Source of the DNA: Bifidobacterium breve
GTDB taxonomy: Bacteria > Actinomycetota > Actinomycetes > S36-B12
NCBI GenBank assembly: GCA_945861925.1
Contig: CAMAWO010000003.1
Location: 1 to 43,583, forward strand
Reading direction: 5' to 3'
DNA length: 43,583 bases
Shown here: positions 29,234 to 37,965 of the stretch, piece after piece
How the letters are laid out: every line of letters starts with the position of its first letter
Numbering within the stretch: position 1 is the first letter of the stretch
Made by a program: the position numbers and the translations under genes
Notes under the pieces: generated by a model
Seen by the model: the letters and a program-made list of their open reading frames with translations, nothing else
What the model was told of the DNA's origin: nothing
Databases searched by the model: none

Positions 29234-30079
29234 CCGTCACAAGCCGGCGCCGCTGTCGCAGGGACCGCAGAACATCGCGGCAGATGTCCGGGCGGTAGGG
29301 ACGTGAAGCGGGCCAGTCGAGGACTGGCGCAGTTGCGATCAGGACCTCGTCGAGGACTCGGCTGGCGATCTTCTGGGGCAGGCCGATTGCTTCTCCGAAC
29401 TCGAGCAGTTTCCTTCTTGAGAATCCGGATCTCCCGTCCAGCATCTACAGGGCCATCGTGGTGTCGCGGTAAGGCAAGGTAGACGGCAGGTCGTAGGCAG
29501 GGGAAACGCGCCAATCACCTTCACTCTTGAGGATCGAAAGGTTTTTCGCGTACACATCTCCGTTCCCGGTGAGCCATGCGAACACGAGTTGCCGGCCAGG
29601 GCCACTGGGTCGATAACGCCAGCAGAGTCGAGCAGGTCTTCGAAGGACAATTGGTCGAAATCCCGGTCGGCGACGACGAGTGGTTGCGGCTCATGAGGGA
29701 CCTCTCCCACAGGGAGAATGGTGACGTTGCCAACGGTGTCCGCTCCTACCGCTCGGAGCAGGGACAGGTCGTCATCGGCCGATGTCTTTACTGCCCGCCT
29801 CAGGTTCGACAGCCGCCGACCCTCCGGGAGAATGCCGGCGAAGTACGGAGCAACCGCACCCGCAGGGGTCAGCGTCGGGGTGTCGGACAGCGGGAGCGTG
29901 GTGGCGACTGCTTGACCCCCGTCCGTGAGGTAGTCGGGCAGATACCTGAACTCCACTCCGCCGGGCAGCCGTCGCAGTACTGCGGCGAGCCTGTCGCCCT
30001 TGAACACGTTCGCTTCTCGGACCGACGTCAATTCGTGCAGATTGGACCGAGGACTTCGGGGAGCGCTGACGGCGCTCAC
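29214..30079 (-). pseudogene. hipA: Degenerate hipA toxin/kinase gene
   Basis: N-terminus FKGDRLAAVLRRLPGGVEFRYLPDYL..LTPAGAVAPYFAGILPEGRRLSNLRRAVKTSADDDLSLLRAVGADTVGNVTI; C-terminus LVFAWLTGNGDVYAKNLSIL..SPAYDLPSTLPYRDTTMAL*MLDGRSGFSRRKLLEFG. Middle missing, frameshift, in-frame TAG. Confidence 0.8.
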
Positions 30080-30288
30080 TCGCAGACTCGCAGTCGCGCG
30101 GTCAGTTCGAGGCCGAGTACCTCAAGAACAGCTTGCACCCTGTCTAGTCGGACGGTGGCCTTGCCTTGCTTGAGACTGCGAATGAACCGAACAGATGTGC
30201 CTCACAGGTCGGCCAAGTCCTCCCGCACGAGTGCCAGGGATGCCCTCCTCGCCCGAACCTGCTCCGCCAGGCTGGCAGCCGAATCCAT
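30076..30288 (-). pseudogene. hipB: hipB-like XRE antitoxin with in-frame TGA
   Basis: MDSAASLAEQVRARRASLALVREDLADL*GTSVRFIRSLKQGKATVRLDRVQAVLEVLGLELTARLRVCE; TGA at 30202-30204; GTGA overlap with hipA. Confidence 0.75.
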
Positions 30289-30322
30289 GAAACCTCCCTC
30301 GACCGGCACGATCGTGCCTCTC

Positions 30323-32344
30323 TCAGCCCTCGTTCTCGAGCAATGCGACGCCGCTGATTCGCGCGACCATGAATCCGCGAACCTGCTCCGTGCGGTGGTC
30401 AAACGCGGTGACCGTGCCTCCGCCGAGCCGAATCGGATCGATGATCTGCTCGGTCGTTGTCCCATCGGTGTCGGCGTAGCCGATCCACACGGGGGTTGCC
30501 TCGGCGATTGCCGTGCGAAGGGCTGCGACGATGACGGTGCTTGTCGTGGCTTTCACATGACTAACGCCGGCGGGCCCCGCGATGGTCGTCCGTCTCGGAG
30601 CATTGGCCGCTCGGTCTCCTGCCCGCAACCCCTTGATCGCCGCTGCGATGAGTGTTCCCGGGTCGGTGCGCGAAGCGGCGACCTTTCGATGACGCGGGCT
30701 GGCCGATCGATGCTGTCGTGGGTTACGCACGACGATGGTGCCGTCGGGGGACTCGGCTGCGGGCGCGTAACCTGCGCTGCGAAGACCGCTGATGAGTTCG
30801 GCGGACGGGGCCTGGCTCACGATAACCGTGTCGGCGATCCGGGAGAGGTCGAGGTTGCGAAGCCGACGATCGGTGAGAATCGCGGAAATGGTCGCCTCGT
30901 TGTCGCATCGCAGGTAACTCGAAGCCGTTCCGACCCGTACGGCCCCGTGACGTCGGGCGGTGTCATCGATGAGGTAGGCGAGGGGTTGGGGGAGCCCGGT
31001 CGTCGATGCTTCGGTGAGCACCCCGCGAATCTGAGCAGCGTCCCAGCCCGACTCGAGGGCGCGCTGGATAGACGATTCGCTGATTCGGTAGACGGTCGCA
31101 TGCCCCCTGGACTCGATCTCAGCGACCCGGCTCAGCGCCGCGCCAAGTCCCGGTTCGACCGGGCCTGGCGCGATGATCGTCATGTCTGCCTGGATGAGAA
31201 CGTGATCGACCTCCGCGGGCATGGCGCCGGTCATGGCCGCTGCCGCTCGCGCCTCGCGGCCCTTCGGCGACTCGGTGAGGAGTGCCCGCGCCGGACTGCT
31301 GAGCGCACCGCCAACGAGCATGCCGAGGAGCAGGCCCTCCGCAAGGGTTGCTCGAATGGCCTGCTCCCGGAGTTGGCCTGCCCTGCGGGGCTGACGGTCG
31401 TTCAGGACAGCGGATATTGAGGCCGGATCCACCAGGGCCCCGACCGGTGCCTCATTCATGAGGGACAGCACCGCAAGTCGAAGGCCGACGACCGCCTTGC
31501 GATCAAGCTCGTTGGAGAGGATGTTCGTTCGGTCAGAAGCAAGTGACGGCAAGCGCGGCATCGACAACCAGGCGACGGCAAGGGAAACCCATTGAGTGGG
31601 CGCGGTCGCCTCCTCCCAGAGGTCGAAGGCGTCAGTCGGTGTCCATGTCGGCCGCTCGTCCTGATCGTCGGCCAGGAGTCCAGCCGAATGCGCGAGCTCT
31701 ATGGATACCGAGGCGGTCGGGGCGTCAGTGTTGAGGAGTCGAATGGCCGCCGCGAAATCGCGGATGGCGAGCCCCCCGCTTCGCAGCACACCTGGCGGTT
31801 CTGCAGACCACGCCTCAAGCAGATCGCGAAGCTGGGCGATCGCCGCATGCGCGTGGCCGCCGGCCTGTTCGTCGACCTCGACCTGGCTCATGACCGATGT
31901 CCAGGTGAGCTGGGCGAGGGGCCACGCCGGCGCGGTAATGCCAGTCATGGCCTCGCGAACCGGGTGAATCGCCCGAACTGCCGTCGATGACCCCCATAAC
32001 AGGGCGAGGGAAATGAGTCGGTGAATGCTCGACGTGACGTCGCCACGCGCATCCGGGCTGATCTCCGCAACGGAGACCTCCGTCAGGTCGGTGATGCCGA
32101 CCGCGGCATCACCCGAGAGCCGTGCCGCCGTACTCAGGACGAACAGGTCGAGCGCAGTGAGCGAGTCGAGGCATCTGGAGACGGATGGCCCGCTCGTCGC
32201 CCGGGTCGCAAGGGCGGTGAAATCGGATGGCACCGGATGGAGCAGGTCCTGCCGCAAGGCGAGGAGATCGGCGATGTCGACGTCATCGCGCTGCCGCAGG
32301 GCATCGGCCAAGCTTCGCGGGGTTCCCTGCCTCGCCACTGTCAT
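30323..32344 (-). CDS. Helicase-associated (XPB/Ssl2-like N-terminal) domain protein
   Basis: MTVARQGTPRSLADALRQRDDVDIADLLALRQDLLHPVPSDFTALATRATS...VLIQADMTIIAPGPVEPGLGAALSRVAEIESRGHATVYRISESSIQRALESG; C-terminal WYL-like IGYADTDGTTTEQIIDPIRLGGGTVTAFDHRTEQVRGFMVARI. Confidence 0.8.
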   Translation of the reverse strand: MTVARQGTPRSLADALRQRDDVDIADLLALRQDLLHPVPSDFTALATRATSGPSVSRCLDSLTALDLFVLSTAARLSGDAAVGITDLTEVSVAEISPDARGDVTSSIHRLISLALLWGSSTAVRAIHPVREAMTGITAPAWPLAQLTWTSVMSQVEVDEQAGGHAHAAIAQLRDLLEAWSAEPPGVLRSGGLAIRDFAAAIRLLNTDAPTASVSIELAHSAGLLADDQDERPTWTPTDAFDLWEEATAPTQWVSLAVAWLSMPRLPSLASDRTNILSNELDRKAVVGLRLAVLSLMNEAPVGALVDPASISAVLNDRQPRRAGQLREQAIRATLAEGLLLGMLVGGALSSPARALLTESPKGREARAAAAMTGAMPAEVDHVLIQADMTIIAPGPVEPGLGAALSRVAEIESRGHATVYRISESSIQRALESGWDAAQIRGVLTEASTTGLPQPLAYLIDDTARRHGAVRVGTASSYLRCDNEATISAILTDRRLRNLDLSRIADTVIVSQAPSAELISGLRSAGYAPAAESPDGTIVVRNPRQHRSASPRHRKVAASRTDPGTLIAAAIKGLRAGDRAANAPRRTTIAGPAGVSHVKATTSTVIVAALRTAIAEATPVWIGYADTDGTTTEQIIDPIRLGGGTVTAFDHRTEQVRGFMVARISGVALLENEG

Positions 32345-32457
32345 GCCGTGCTTGTTTCGCCGTTGTCAAGCCCGACTGCCGCCGGCAGTGGGCGAGGCCG
32401 CATCCCGATGGTCACCCGAGGGAGCCTACGCGCCTGTGAGCCGGGTAGCCTCTGCTC

Positions 32458-32841
32458 ATGCCTACGGGAACTGTGAAGTGGTACGACGCGGACAAGGGTT
32501 TCGGCTTCATCTCATCAGATGAGGGTGACGACGTCTTCGTCCACATGTCGACGCTTCCGGAGGGAGTGGCCGCCCTCAAGCCCGGGAGCAAGCTCGAATT
32601 TGGCGTCGTCGACGGCCGCCGCGGGAAGCAGGCCCTGTCGGTCAAGGTTCTGAGCGCCCCAGCGTCCGTCGTCAAGGGATCTCGCAAGGACGCCGGCGAT
32701 CTTGCGGGCGTCATCGAGGACCTCATCAAGCTCCTCGACGGACTGTCGAATCAACTGCAGCGCGGTAAGTACCCGCCAGACGACATGGCGCGCAAGACAG
32801 CCGCGGTGCTCAGGGCCGTCGCGACCGACCTCGACATCTAA
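32458..32841 (+). CDS. Cold-shock-domain protein
   Basis: MPTGTVKWYDADKGFGFISSDEGDDVFVHMSTL plus a C-terminal extension. Confidence 0.95.
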   Translation: MPTGTVKWYDADKGFGFISSDEGDDVFVHMSTLPEGVAALKPGSKLEFGVVDGRRGKQALSVKVLSAPASVVKGSRKDAGDLAGVIEDLIKLLDGLSNQLQRGKYPPDDMARKTAAVLRAVATDLDI

Positions 32842-32845
32842 CCCT

Positions 32846-33016
32846 CCCCGTTTGTCCCATGAACTGGGGCAACGAGCAGAATTTCGCTGTTTCTGAGTCG
32901 GAGTCTACTGCTTGTCCCAGATTGGCCCTTCGGCGTCTGGACTGGGACAACGAGCAGAATCGGGGTGAAAATTGCTGAAATTGTGCCGGATCTCCCATGA
33001 GATGGGACAAACGGGG
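32846..33016. repeat. Complex palindromic element with 15-bp perfect terminal inverted repeats
   Basis: CCCCGTTTGTCCCAT (32846-32860) / ATGGGACAAACGGGG (33002-33016); internal TTGTCCCAG (32912-32920) / CTGGGACAA (32942-32950); direct repeat GGG(G/A)CAACGAGCAGAAT at 32867 and 32944. Confidence 0.85.
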
Positions 33017-33039
33017 GAGTGGTGGGGGTTTTGGTTGGT

Positions 33040-34095
33040 ATGGGCCACAATGAGCCTGTGGAGATCCTGAGCGTGGACCTGGCCCTCGATGAGGCGCTTG
33101 CCGCCGCTGTCGAATTTGCTCACGATGCGGTTGCCGCCGAGGTGGGCGCTGACCGAGTGGGCGAGCATCTCGAGGTCGCAATGGAGGACGAACGACTCGC
33201 CACTCATCAGTTCAATTGCACGAGCCCCGGCTACCGAGGCTGGCGCTGGGCCGTGACCTTGGCCCGCACCCCTGACTCCCCGGACCCGACCGTCTGCGAT
33301 GTCGTCCTGCTGCCCGGCCCTGACGCCCTTGTCGCCCCTTCCTGGGTTCCGTGGAGTGAGCGGGTGCAACCTGGCGACCTCGGTGTCGGAGACCTTTTCC
33401 CGACCGGCGCCCAGGACCCTCGACTGGTCGCCGGGTTCACCGATGAAGACGACCTCGATGGCGTCGGTTCGCAGTCCCCGTTGTTGCCGAGCACCTGGGA
33501 GCTTGGCCTTGGTCGTGCTCGGGTGCTCTCCCAGATCGGACGCGACGACGCTGCGGACCGCTGGTATGCGGGCGAAATGGGCCCGGACTCGGCGATGGCG
33601 AAGAGTGCGCCACTCACCTGCCTGACCTGCGGGTTCCTCATGCCGATGGGTGGGGCGTTTGGCCAGATGTTCGCCGTCTGCGCGAACGTTATGGCACCCG
33701 CCGATGGCCGCGTCGTAGCCCTCGATTACGGCTGCGGTGCCCACTCAGAGGTGCAGGTCGACGAGGTAGTAGACGATGTTGTGGACGATGTTGTGGACGA
33801 GGGAGCCGCTGAGGAGGCCCTTGCTGATGAGCTCACGTTCGACGACGAGGTGATGGACGACGCCGCGCTCGCGTTGGATCCGGAGCCAGGTGATGAACAC
33901 GTGGGAAGCGATGCCGGCGAATTGACGCCCGACCCGCACGACGATGATGTCCTCGAGGTCGAAGGCGTGCTCCCTGACGATGCAGGCACGCAGGATGCAC
34001 CTGAGGGGCCGGAAACTGTGACAGAACCTGTCGAACCCGTCGCTCCGGCCAAGCGGCCACGTGGCCGCGGTTGGCTCAGGGGTCGTTCAACCTAG
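33040..34095 (+). CDS. DUF3027-family protein with acidic C-terminal tail
   Basis: HQFNCTSPGYRGWRWAVTLAR..WVPWSERVQPGDLGVGDLFP..CLTCGFLMPMGGAFGQMFAVCANVMAPADGRVVALDYGCGAHSE. Confidence 0.88.
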   Translation: MGHNEPVEILSVDLALDEALAAAVEFAHDAVAAEVGADRVGEHLEVAMEDERLATHQFNCTSPGYRGWRWAVTLARTPDSPDPTVCDVVLLPGPDALVAPSWVPWSERVQPGDLGVGDLFPTGAQDPRLVAGFTDEDDLDGVGSQSPLLPSTWELGLGRARVLSQIGRDDAADRWYAGEMGPDSAMAKSAPLTCLTCGFLMPMGGAFGQMFAVCANVMAPADGRVVALDYGCGAHSEVQVDEVVDDVVDDVVDEGAAEEALADELTFDDEVMDDAALALDPEPGDEHVGSDAGELTPDPHDDDVLEVEGVLPDDAGTQDAPEGPETVTEPVEPVAPAKRPRGRGWLRGRST

Positions 34096-34310
34096 GAGCG
34101 ATGGGCTCGGCGTTGCCTACGCCGAAGGTAGAGGATCCCGCCCACACCGCTGATGATGGCGACGGCGCAGGTTCCGAGCCACCAGTCGCTGCCCTGCGGG
34201 ATTCGATCGCGCAGGACGAGCAGGACAACGCCGACCACCAGCCAGATGATGGTCCCGGTGCTCACTGCGACGAGTGCGTCGTCCTTCGCATGGTTCGTCT
34301 CGGCGGGCAT
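34092..34310 (-). CDS. DUF2530-like small membrane protein
   Basis: KDDALVAVSTGTIIWLVVGVVLLVLRDRIPQGSDWWLGTCAVAIISGVGGILYLRRRQRR; neighbour of the DUF3027 gene. Confidence 0.75.
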   Translation of the reverse strand: MPAETNHAKDDALVAVSTGTIIWLVVGVVLLVLRDRIPQGSDWWLGTCAVAIISGVGGILYLRRRQRRAHRS

Positions 34311-34369
34311 GTTTCCTACGCTACTCTGCGCGCGGTACACCGACCACCATGCGCCGAACAGGAGGAGTC

Positions 34370-35827
34370 ATGGCTGCAGATGCCCCATCCCGGCCTTCGG
34401 GCCGAATCGATATCTGGTTCTCGCTGTCGGCTCGAGGGTCAACATACGGCCGCGAGATTCGCGGGGGACTCGTCACCTTCTTCACCATGGCGTACATCGT
34501 TGTCCTCAACCCCCTCATCATCGGTACCTCCAAGGACATGAACGGCCTCTACGTCGGAGGCACGGACAACATGATCAAGGCGATCACGATGGTGACGGCA
34601 GCGACCGCGCTCGTCGCCGGGCTCATGACGATTCTCATGGGCGCGATTGGCCGGTTCCCGATAGCGGTTGCCGCCGGCCTTGGCCTGAATGGCTTTGTCG
34701 CATTCACCCTGGCCCCCCGGATGACCTGGGCTGATGCGATGGGCCTCGTCGTCCTCGAAGGGGTGCTCATCCTCATCCTCGCGCTCACCGGGTTCAGATC
34801 AGCGGTCTTCACCGCCGTGCCGGAGCCCTTGAAATACGCGATCGGCGTCGGGATCGGCCTGTTCATCACGATTATTGGCCTCGTTGACGCGGGGGTCGTC
34901 CGAACTGGCGTGCCGCTCGTGTCCTTCGGGGTTGCTGGTGAATTGCAAGGCTGGCCGATATTCACCTTCTGTGCTGGCCTCTTCATCACGATTGTCCTCG
35001 TTGTTCGCAAGGTGATGGGAGCCATCCTCATCGGCATCGTTGCGACGACCGTGTTGGCGATCGCCATTGAGGCATTCGTGGGCATTGGCGGCAGGTCAAT
35101 CACCAATGAGGATGGTTGGGGGTTGAACGTTCCGGTCCTCCCCGAATCGGTGCTCGCCGTGCCAGACCTCGGACTCCTTGGGCAGTTCAGCCTCTTCGGT
35201 AGCTTTGAGGTGATTGGCGTCCTCGCCTCACTTCTGGCGATCTTCTCCCTCATGCTCAGTGACTTCTTCGACACGATGGGTACAGCATTCGGCCTCGCCA
35301 CTGAGGCCGACCTCATTGACGATGAGGGAAGGATCCCCCACTTCGAGAGCATCCTCGTCGTCGACTCGATTGCGGCGGCAGCGGGTGGCGCCGCCTCAGT
35401 GTCGAGCAATACGGCCTATGTTGAGTCCGCTTCAGGTATCGCGGAGGGTGCACGCACGGGGGTCGCCTCGCTTGTCACCGGCGCACTCTTTCTCGTCGCG
35501 ATGTTCTTCTCGCCCCTTGTCACGATCATCCCCTACGAGGCGGCGTCGCCGGCACTTGTCGTCGTCGGCTTCCTCATGATGACGCAGATCCGTCATATCG
35601 ACTTCAGCGACTACTCGATCGGGATTCCGGCCTTCCTCACCATCGTGATCATGCCGTTCACCTACTCCATCACCAATGGGATCGGCGCCGGATTCGTCTC
35701 ATGGCTGGTAATCAAGATCTTCACCGGAAAGGCTAGTGAAGTGAACTGGCTGATGTGGGTGATTTCGCTCGCCTTCCTCGCCTACTTCGGGATCTATCCA
35801 ATCGAGTTGGTGCTCGGACTGAAGTAG
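34370..35827 (+). CDS. NCS2/AzgA-like purine permease
   Basis: GREIRGGLVTFFTMAYIVVLNPLIIG..AVAAGLGLNGFVAF..LSDFFDTMGTAFGLATEA..SSNTAYVESASGIAEGARTGVASLVTGALF. Confidence 0.93.
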   Translation: MAADAPSRPSGRIDIWFSLSARGSTYGREIRGGLVTFFTMAYIVVLNPLIIGTSKDMNGLYVGGTDNMIKAITMVTAATALVAGLMTILMGAIGRFPIAVAAGLGLNGFVAFTLAPRMTWADAMGLVVLEGVLILILALTGFRSAVFTAVPEPLKYAIGVGIGLFITIIGLVDAGVVRTGVPLVSFGVAGELQGWPIFTFCAGLFITIVLVVRKVMGAILIGIVATTVLAIAIEAFVGIGGRSITNEDGWGLNVPVLPESVLAVPDLGLLGQFSLFGSFEVIGVLASLLAIFSLMLSDFFDTMGTAFGLATEADLIDDEGRIPHFESILVVDSIAAAAGGAASVSSNTAYVESASGIAEGARTGVASLVTGALFLVAMFFSPLVTIIPYEAASPALVVVGFLMMTQIRHIDFSDYSIGIPAFLTIVIMPFTYSITNGIGAGFVSWLVIKIFTGKASEVNWLMWVISLAFLAYFGIYPIELVLGLK

Positions 35828-35837
35828 CCTTGAAGAC

Positions 35838-35927
35838 ATGAGTCCCCGAGCGCGACGAATGGTGACGCTCGCTGTGCTCGGCTCGCTGGTGGCGGCGGTG
35901 CTCATCGCCGCCGCGCTTGGGCGTTGA
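35838..35927 (+). CDS. 29-aa single-pass membrane microprotein
   Basis: MSPRARRMVTLAVLGSLVAAVLIAAALGR; stop overlaps the TTG start of the next gene (TTGA). Confidence 0.4.
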   Translation: MSPRARRMVTLAVLGSLVAAVLIAAALGR

Positions 35928-36808
35928 ACGGTGCACGAAGGGCCGCGATCCCTGCGGGGATCATGGCTCTGAGCGCGATCCTTGCCCTCAGTTTGCTCGT
36001 GGCCACACCGGCAATGGCAACTGGCGACGTTGTGTGCCGGTTTTCCGATTCGCGGTTCACCGAGATCAGCGGCATGGCGCCTTCGATTCGTCACCCGGAC
36101 GTCCTGTGGATCCACAATGATTCAGGGGGCGGCCCGCGCCTGTTCGCCGTCGATTCGACAACCTGCGAGACCCTTGCAACAGTCACCGTTCGAGGTGCCC
36201 GGGCCCGGGATTTCGAGGCGATCGCCTCGGGACGCGATGCGCAGGGCAAGCCGGTGCTCTGGCTCGGCGACATCGGCGACAATCTCGACTCCTGGGGCTC
36301 CGTTGAGGTTCTCGCGATCAAGGAGCCTAAGCGACTCCGCACAAGGAGCGTGTCGGCGAAGCCCTTCTCCATCACCTATGACGATCGCCCGCACAATGCC
36401 GAGGCGCTGCTGGCCTCCCCGCGGGACGGACGTCTGTGGGTGGTGACGAAGCAACTGGCCCACGGGTCGCTCTACCGGTTGCCATCCCCGCTGCGTTCGG
36501 GCGCCCTGAACGTGGCGAAGAAGATTCGCGTCGAAGGCGGGCTCATCACCGATGGCGCGGTGTCGCCCCAAGGGGATCGGTACGTCCTGCGCGATTATGT
36601 CGATGCCGTCATCTACCAAGGGTTACCGCCGGGCAGGGAGGTGGCGCGCATCCGCCTGCCCTATCAGACCCAAGGCGAGGCGATCAGTTGGTCCGGTGAC
36701 GGCCGATCGCTCCTGGTGACCAGTGAGCGCGACGATCGCCTTATTCGAGTGTCGGTACCCCTCGTGCTGCGCCCGGCTGATCAGGAACCGGTCGAACGAC
36801 CAGAATAA
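35924..36808 (+). CDS. Secreted protein, probable beta-propeller
   Basis: Signal peptide; HPDVLWIHNDSGGGPRLFAVD..RDFEAIASG..LWLGDIGDN..YDDRPHNAEALLASPRDGRLWVVTK..QGEAISWSGDGRSLLVTSERDDRLIRV. Confidence 0.75.
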   Translation: MNGARRAAIPAGIMALSAILALSLLVATPAMATGDVVCRFSDSRFTEISGMAPSIRHPDVLWIHNDSGGGPRLFAVDSTTCETLATVTVRGARARDFEAIASGRDAQGKPVLWLGDIGDNLDSWGSVEVLAIKEPKRLRTRSVSAKPFSITYDDRPHNAEALLASPRDGRLWVVTKQLAHGSLYRLPSPLRSGALNVAKKIRVEGGLITDGAVSPQGDRYVLRDYVDAVIYQGLPPGREVARIRLPYQTQGEAISWSGDGRSLLVTSERDDRLIRVSVPLVLRPADQEPVERPE

Positions 36809-37952
36809 CGAGCGCGATGACGAGGAATGCAGGAACGAGCAGGAACGCCTCATGGAACCCGATCGCATCGGAAAGTGCACCGAGGCCGAAGGGTGCGAGG
36901 GCAATGGCGATGCTGCCTGCGATGGACGCAGCGGCTGCTGCGTGATCGGTGAGGCCGCCTGACGAGCGAACTGCGCGGGCAAGCCCTAGCGGCCAGTGGA
37001 CCCCGATCCCAATCCCGGTGATGAGCATGCCAAGGATGACGATGGGCCACTCGGTGAAACCCTAGGCGAGTGCGAACCCGAAGAGCGCCAGCACGATCGA
37101 GCCCTTAAGGATGGACTCGGTGTTGAAGCGAATGGCGAGCCTAGACCCGAAGGAGCGTCCGATGAACATGCCTCCGACGACCGCCGCGAGGGAGGAGGCT
37201 GCGGCAGCGGGGCCGAAGTTGCAGCGCTCCCGCAGGAGGTCAGCGCCCCAGAAGGTGAGGGAGAACTCGGTCGCAAGGAAGCACATGAGCGCGGCGAGCG
37301 TCCAGTAGACGCGACGAGGTAGGTGACGCCCGTCGTGATGCCGGGCGACTCCGCCCGCCTGCCCGAACACGGCGACTTGCCTTCCGCGGATGATCTCTGT
37401 GATAACAAAAGCAACCACCACGGACCACATGCCGAATCTCCAGCCCAACAGGGTGGCGACACCGATGCCGACGACCAGCGGAGCGATGAGCCCGGCAAAT
37501 GAGGCCAACGCAGTCGACTCGGTGAGTGAGGAGGGGCCCGCCTCGCCCTGATGGTCGAGGATGAAGGCGTTCAAAGATATAAGGAGAATTGCGCCGGCGA
37601 ATCCGGCGAAGAAGATGCCGGACAGCGTGACGGGGAGGCCACCTGGTGCGGTGTAGACCAAGATCCCGGCAGCGGTCGCGATTGTCGCGATGCGCACGAC
37701 ATGTCCTCGGCCCCACCGATCGATGACCCGGGCCGCGAGTAGGCCACCGAGGAGTCCTCCAAACGCCAGGAGGCTCGCGTGGACCGATGACACCGAGCGT
37801 GACGTGCCCTGCTCGTCACGCAGCAGCGCCAGCGTTGCACCGAAGGAGTAAAGGAACCATGCGTAGCAGCACATTTGCGCATAGGCGATCCACGTGGGAC
37901 GGTCGCGCACCGGGGTCGTGCTGAGTCGCGTGACGACTGCCCCCTCGTTCAT
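36741..37952 (-). pseudogene. MFS transporter interrupted by a single in-frame TAG
   Basis: Continuous frame from 37952 to 36741, TAG at 37062-37064 (..VLALFGFALA*GFTEWPIVILGMLITGIGIG..). Overlaps the convergent gene by 68 nt. Confidence 0.75.
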
Positions 37953-37965
37953 GTCGTGAACGCCA

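Noticed and set aside
29576-31420. 614-aa plus-strand ORF opposite hipBA and the helicase-associated gene
   Set aside because: Antisense shadow; composition is typical of noncoding frames (Arg/Ser/Gly rich) and the opposite frame has recognisable domains.
33763-33860. Tandem GTTGTGGACGATGTTGTGGACG repeat as a regulatory array
   Set aside because: Lies inside the DUF3027 reading frame and encodes the acidic low-complexity tail (DEVVDDVVDDVVDE).
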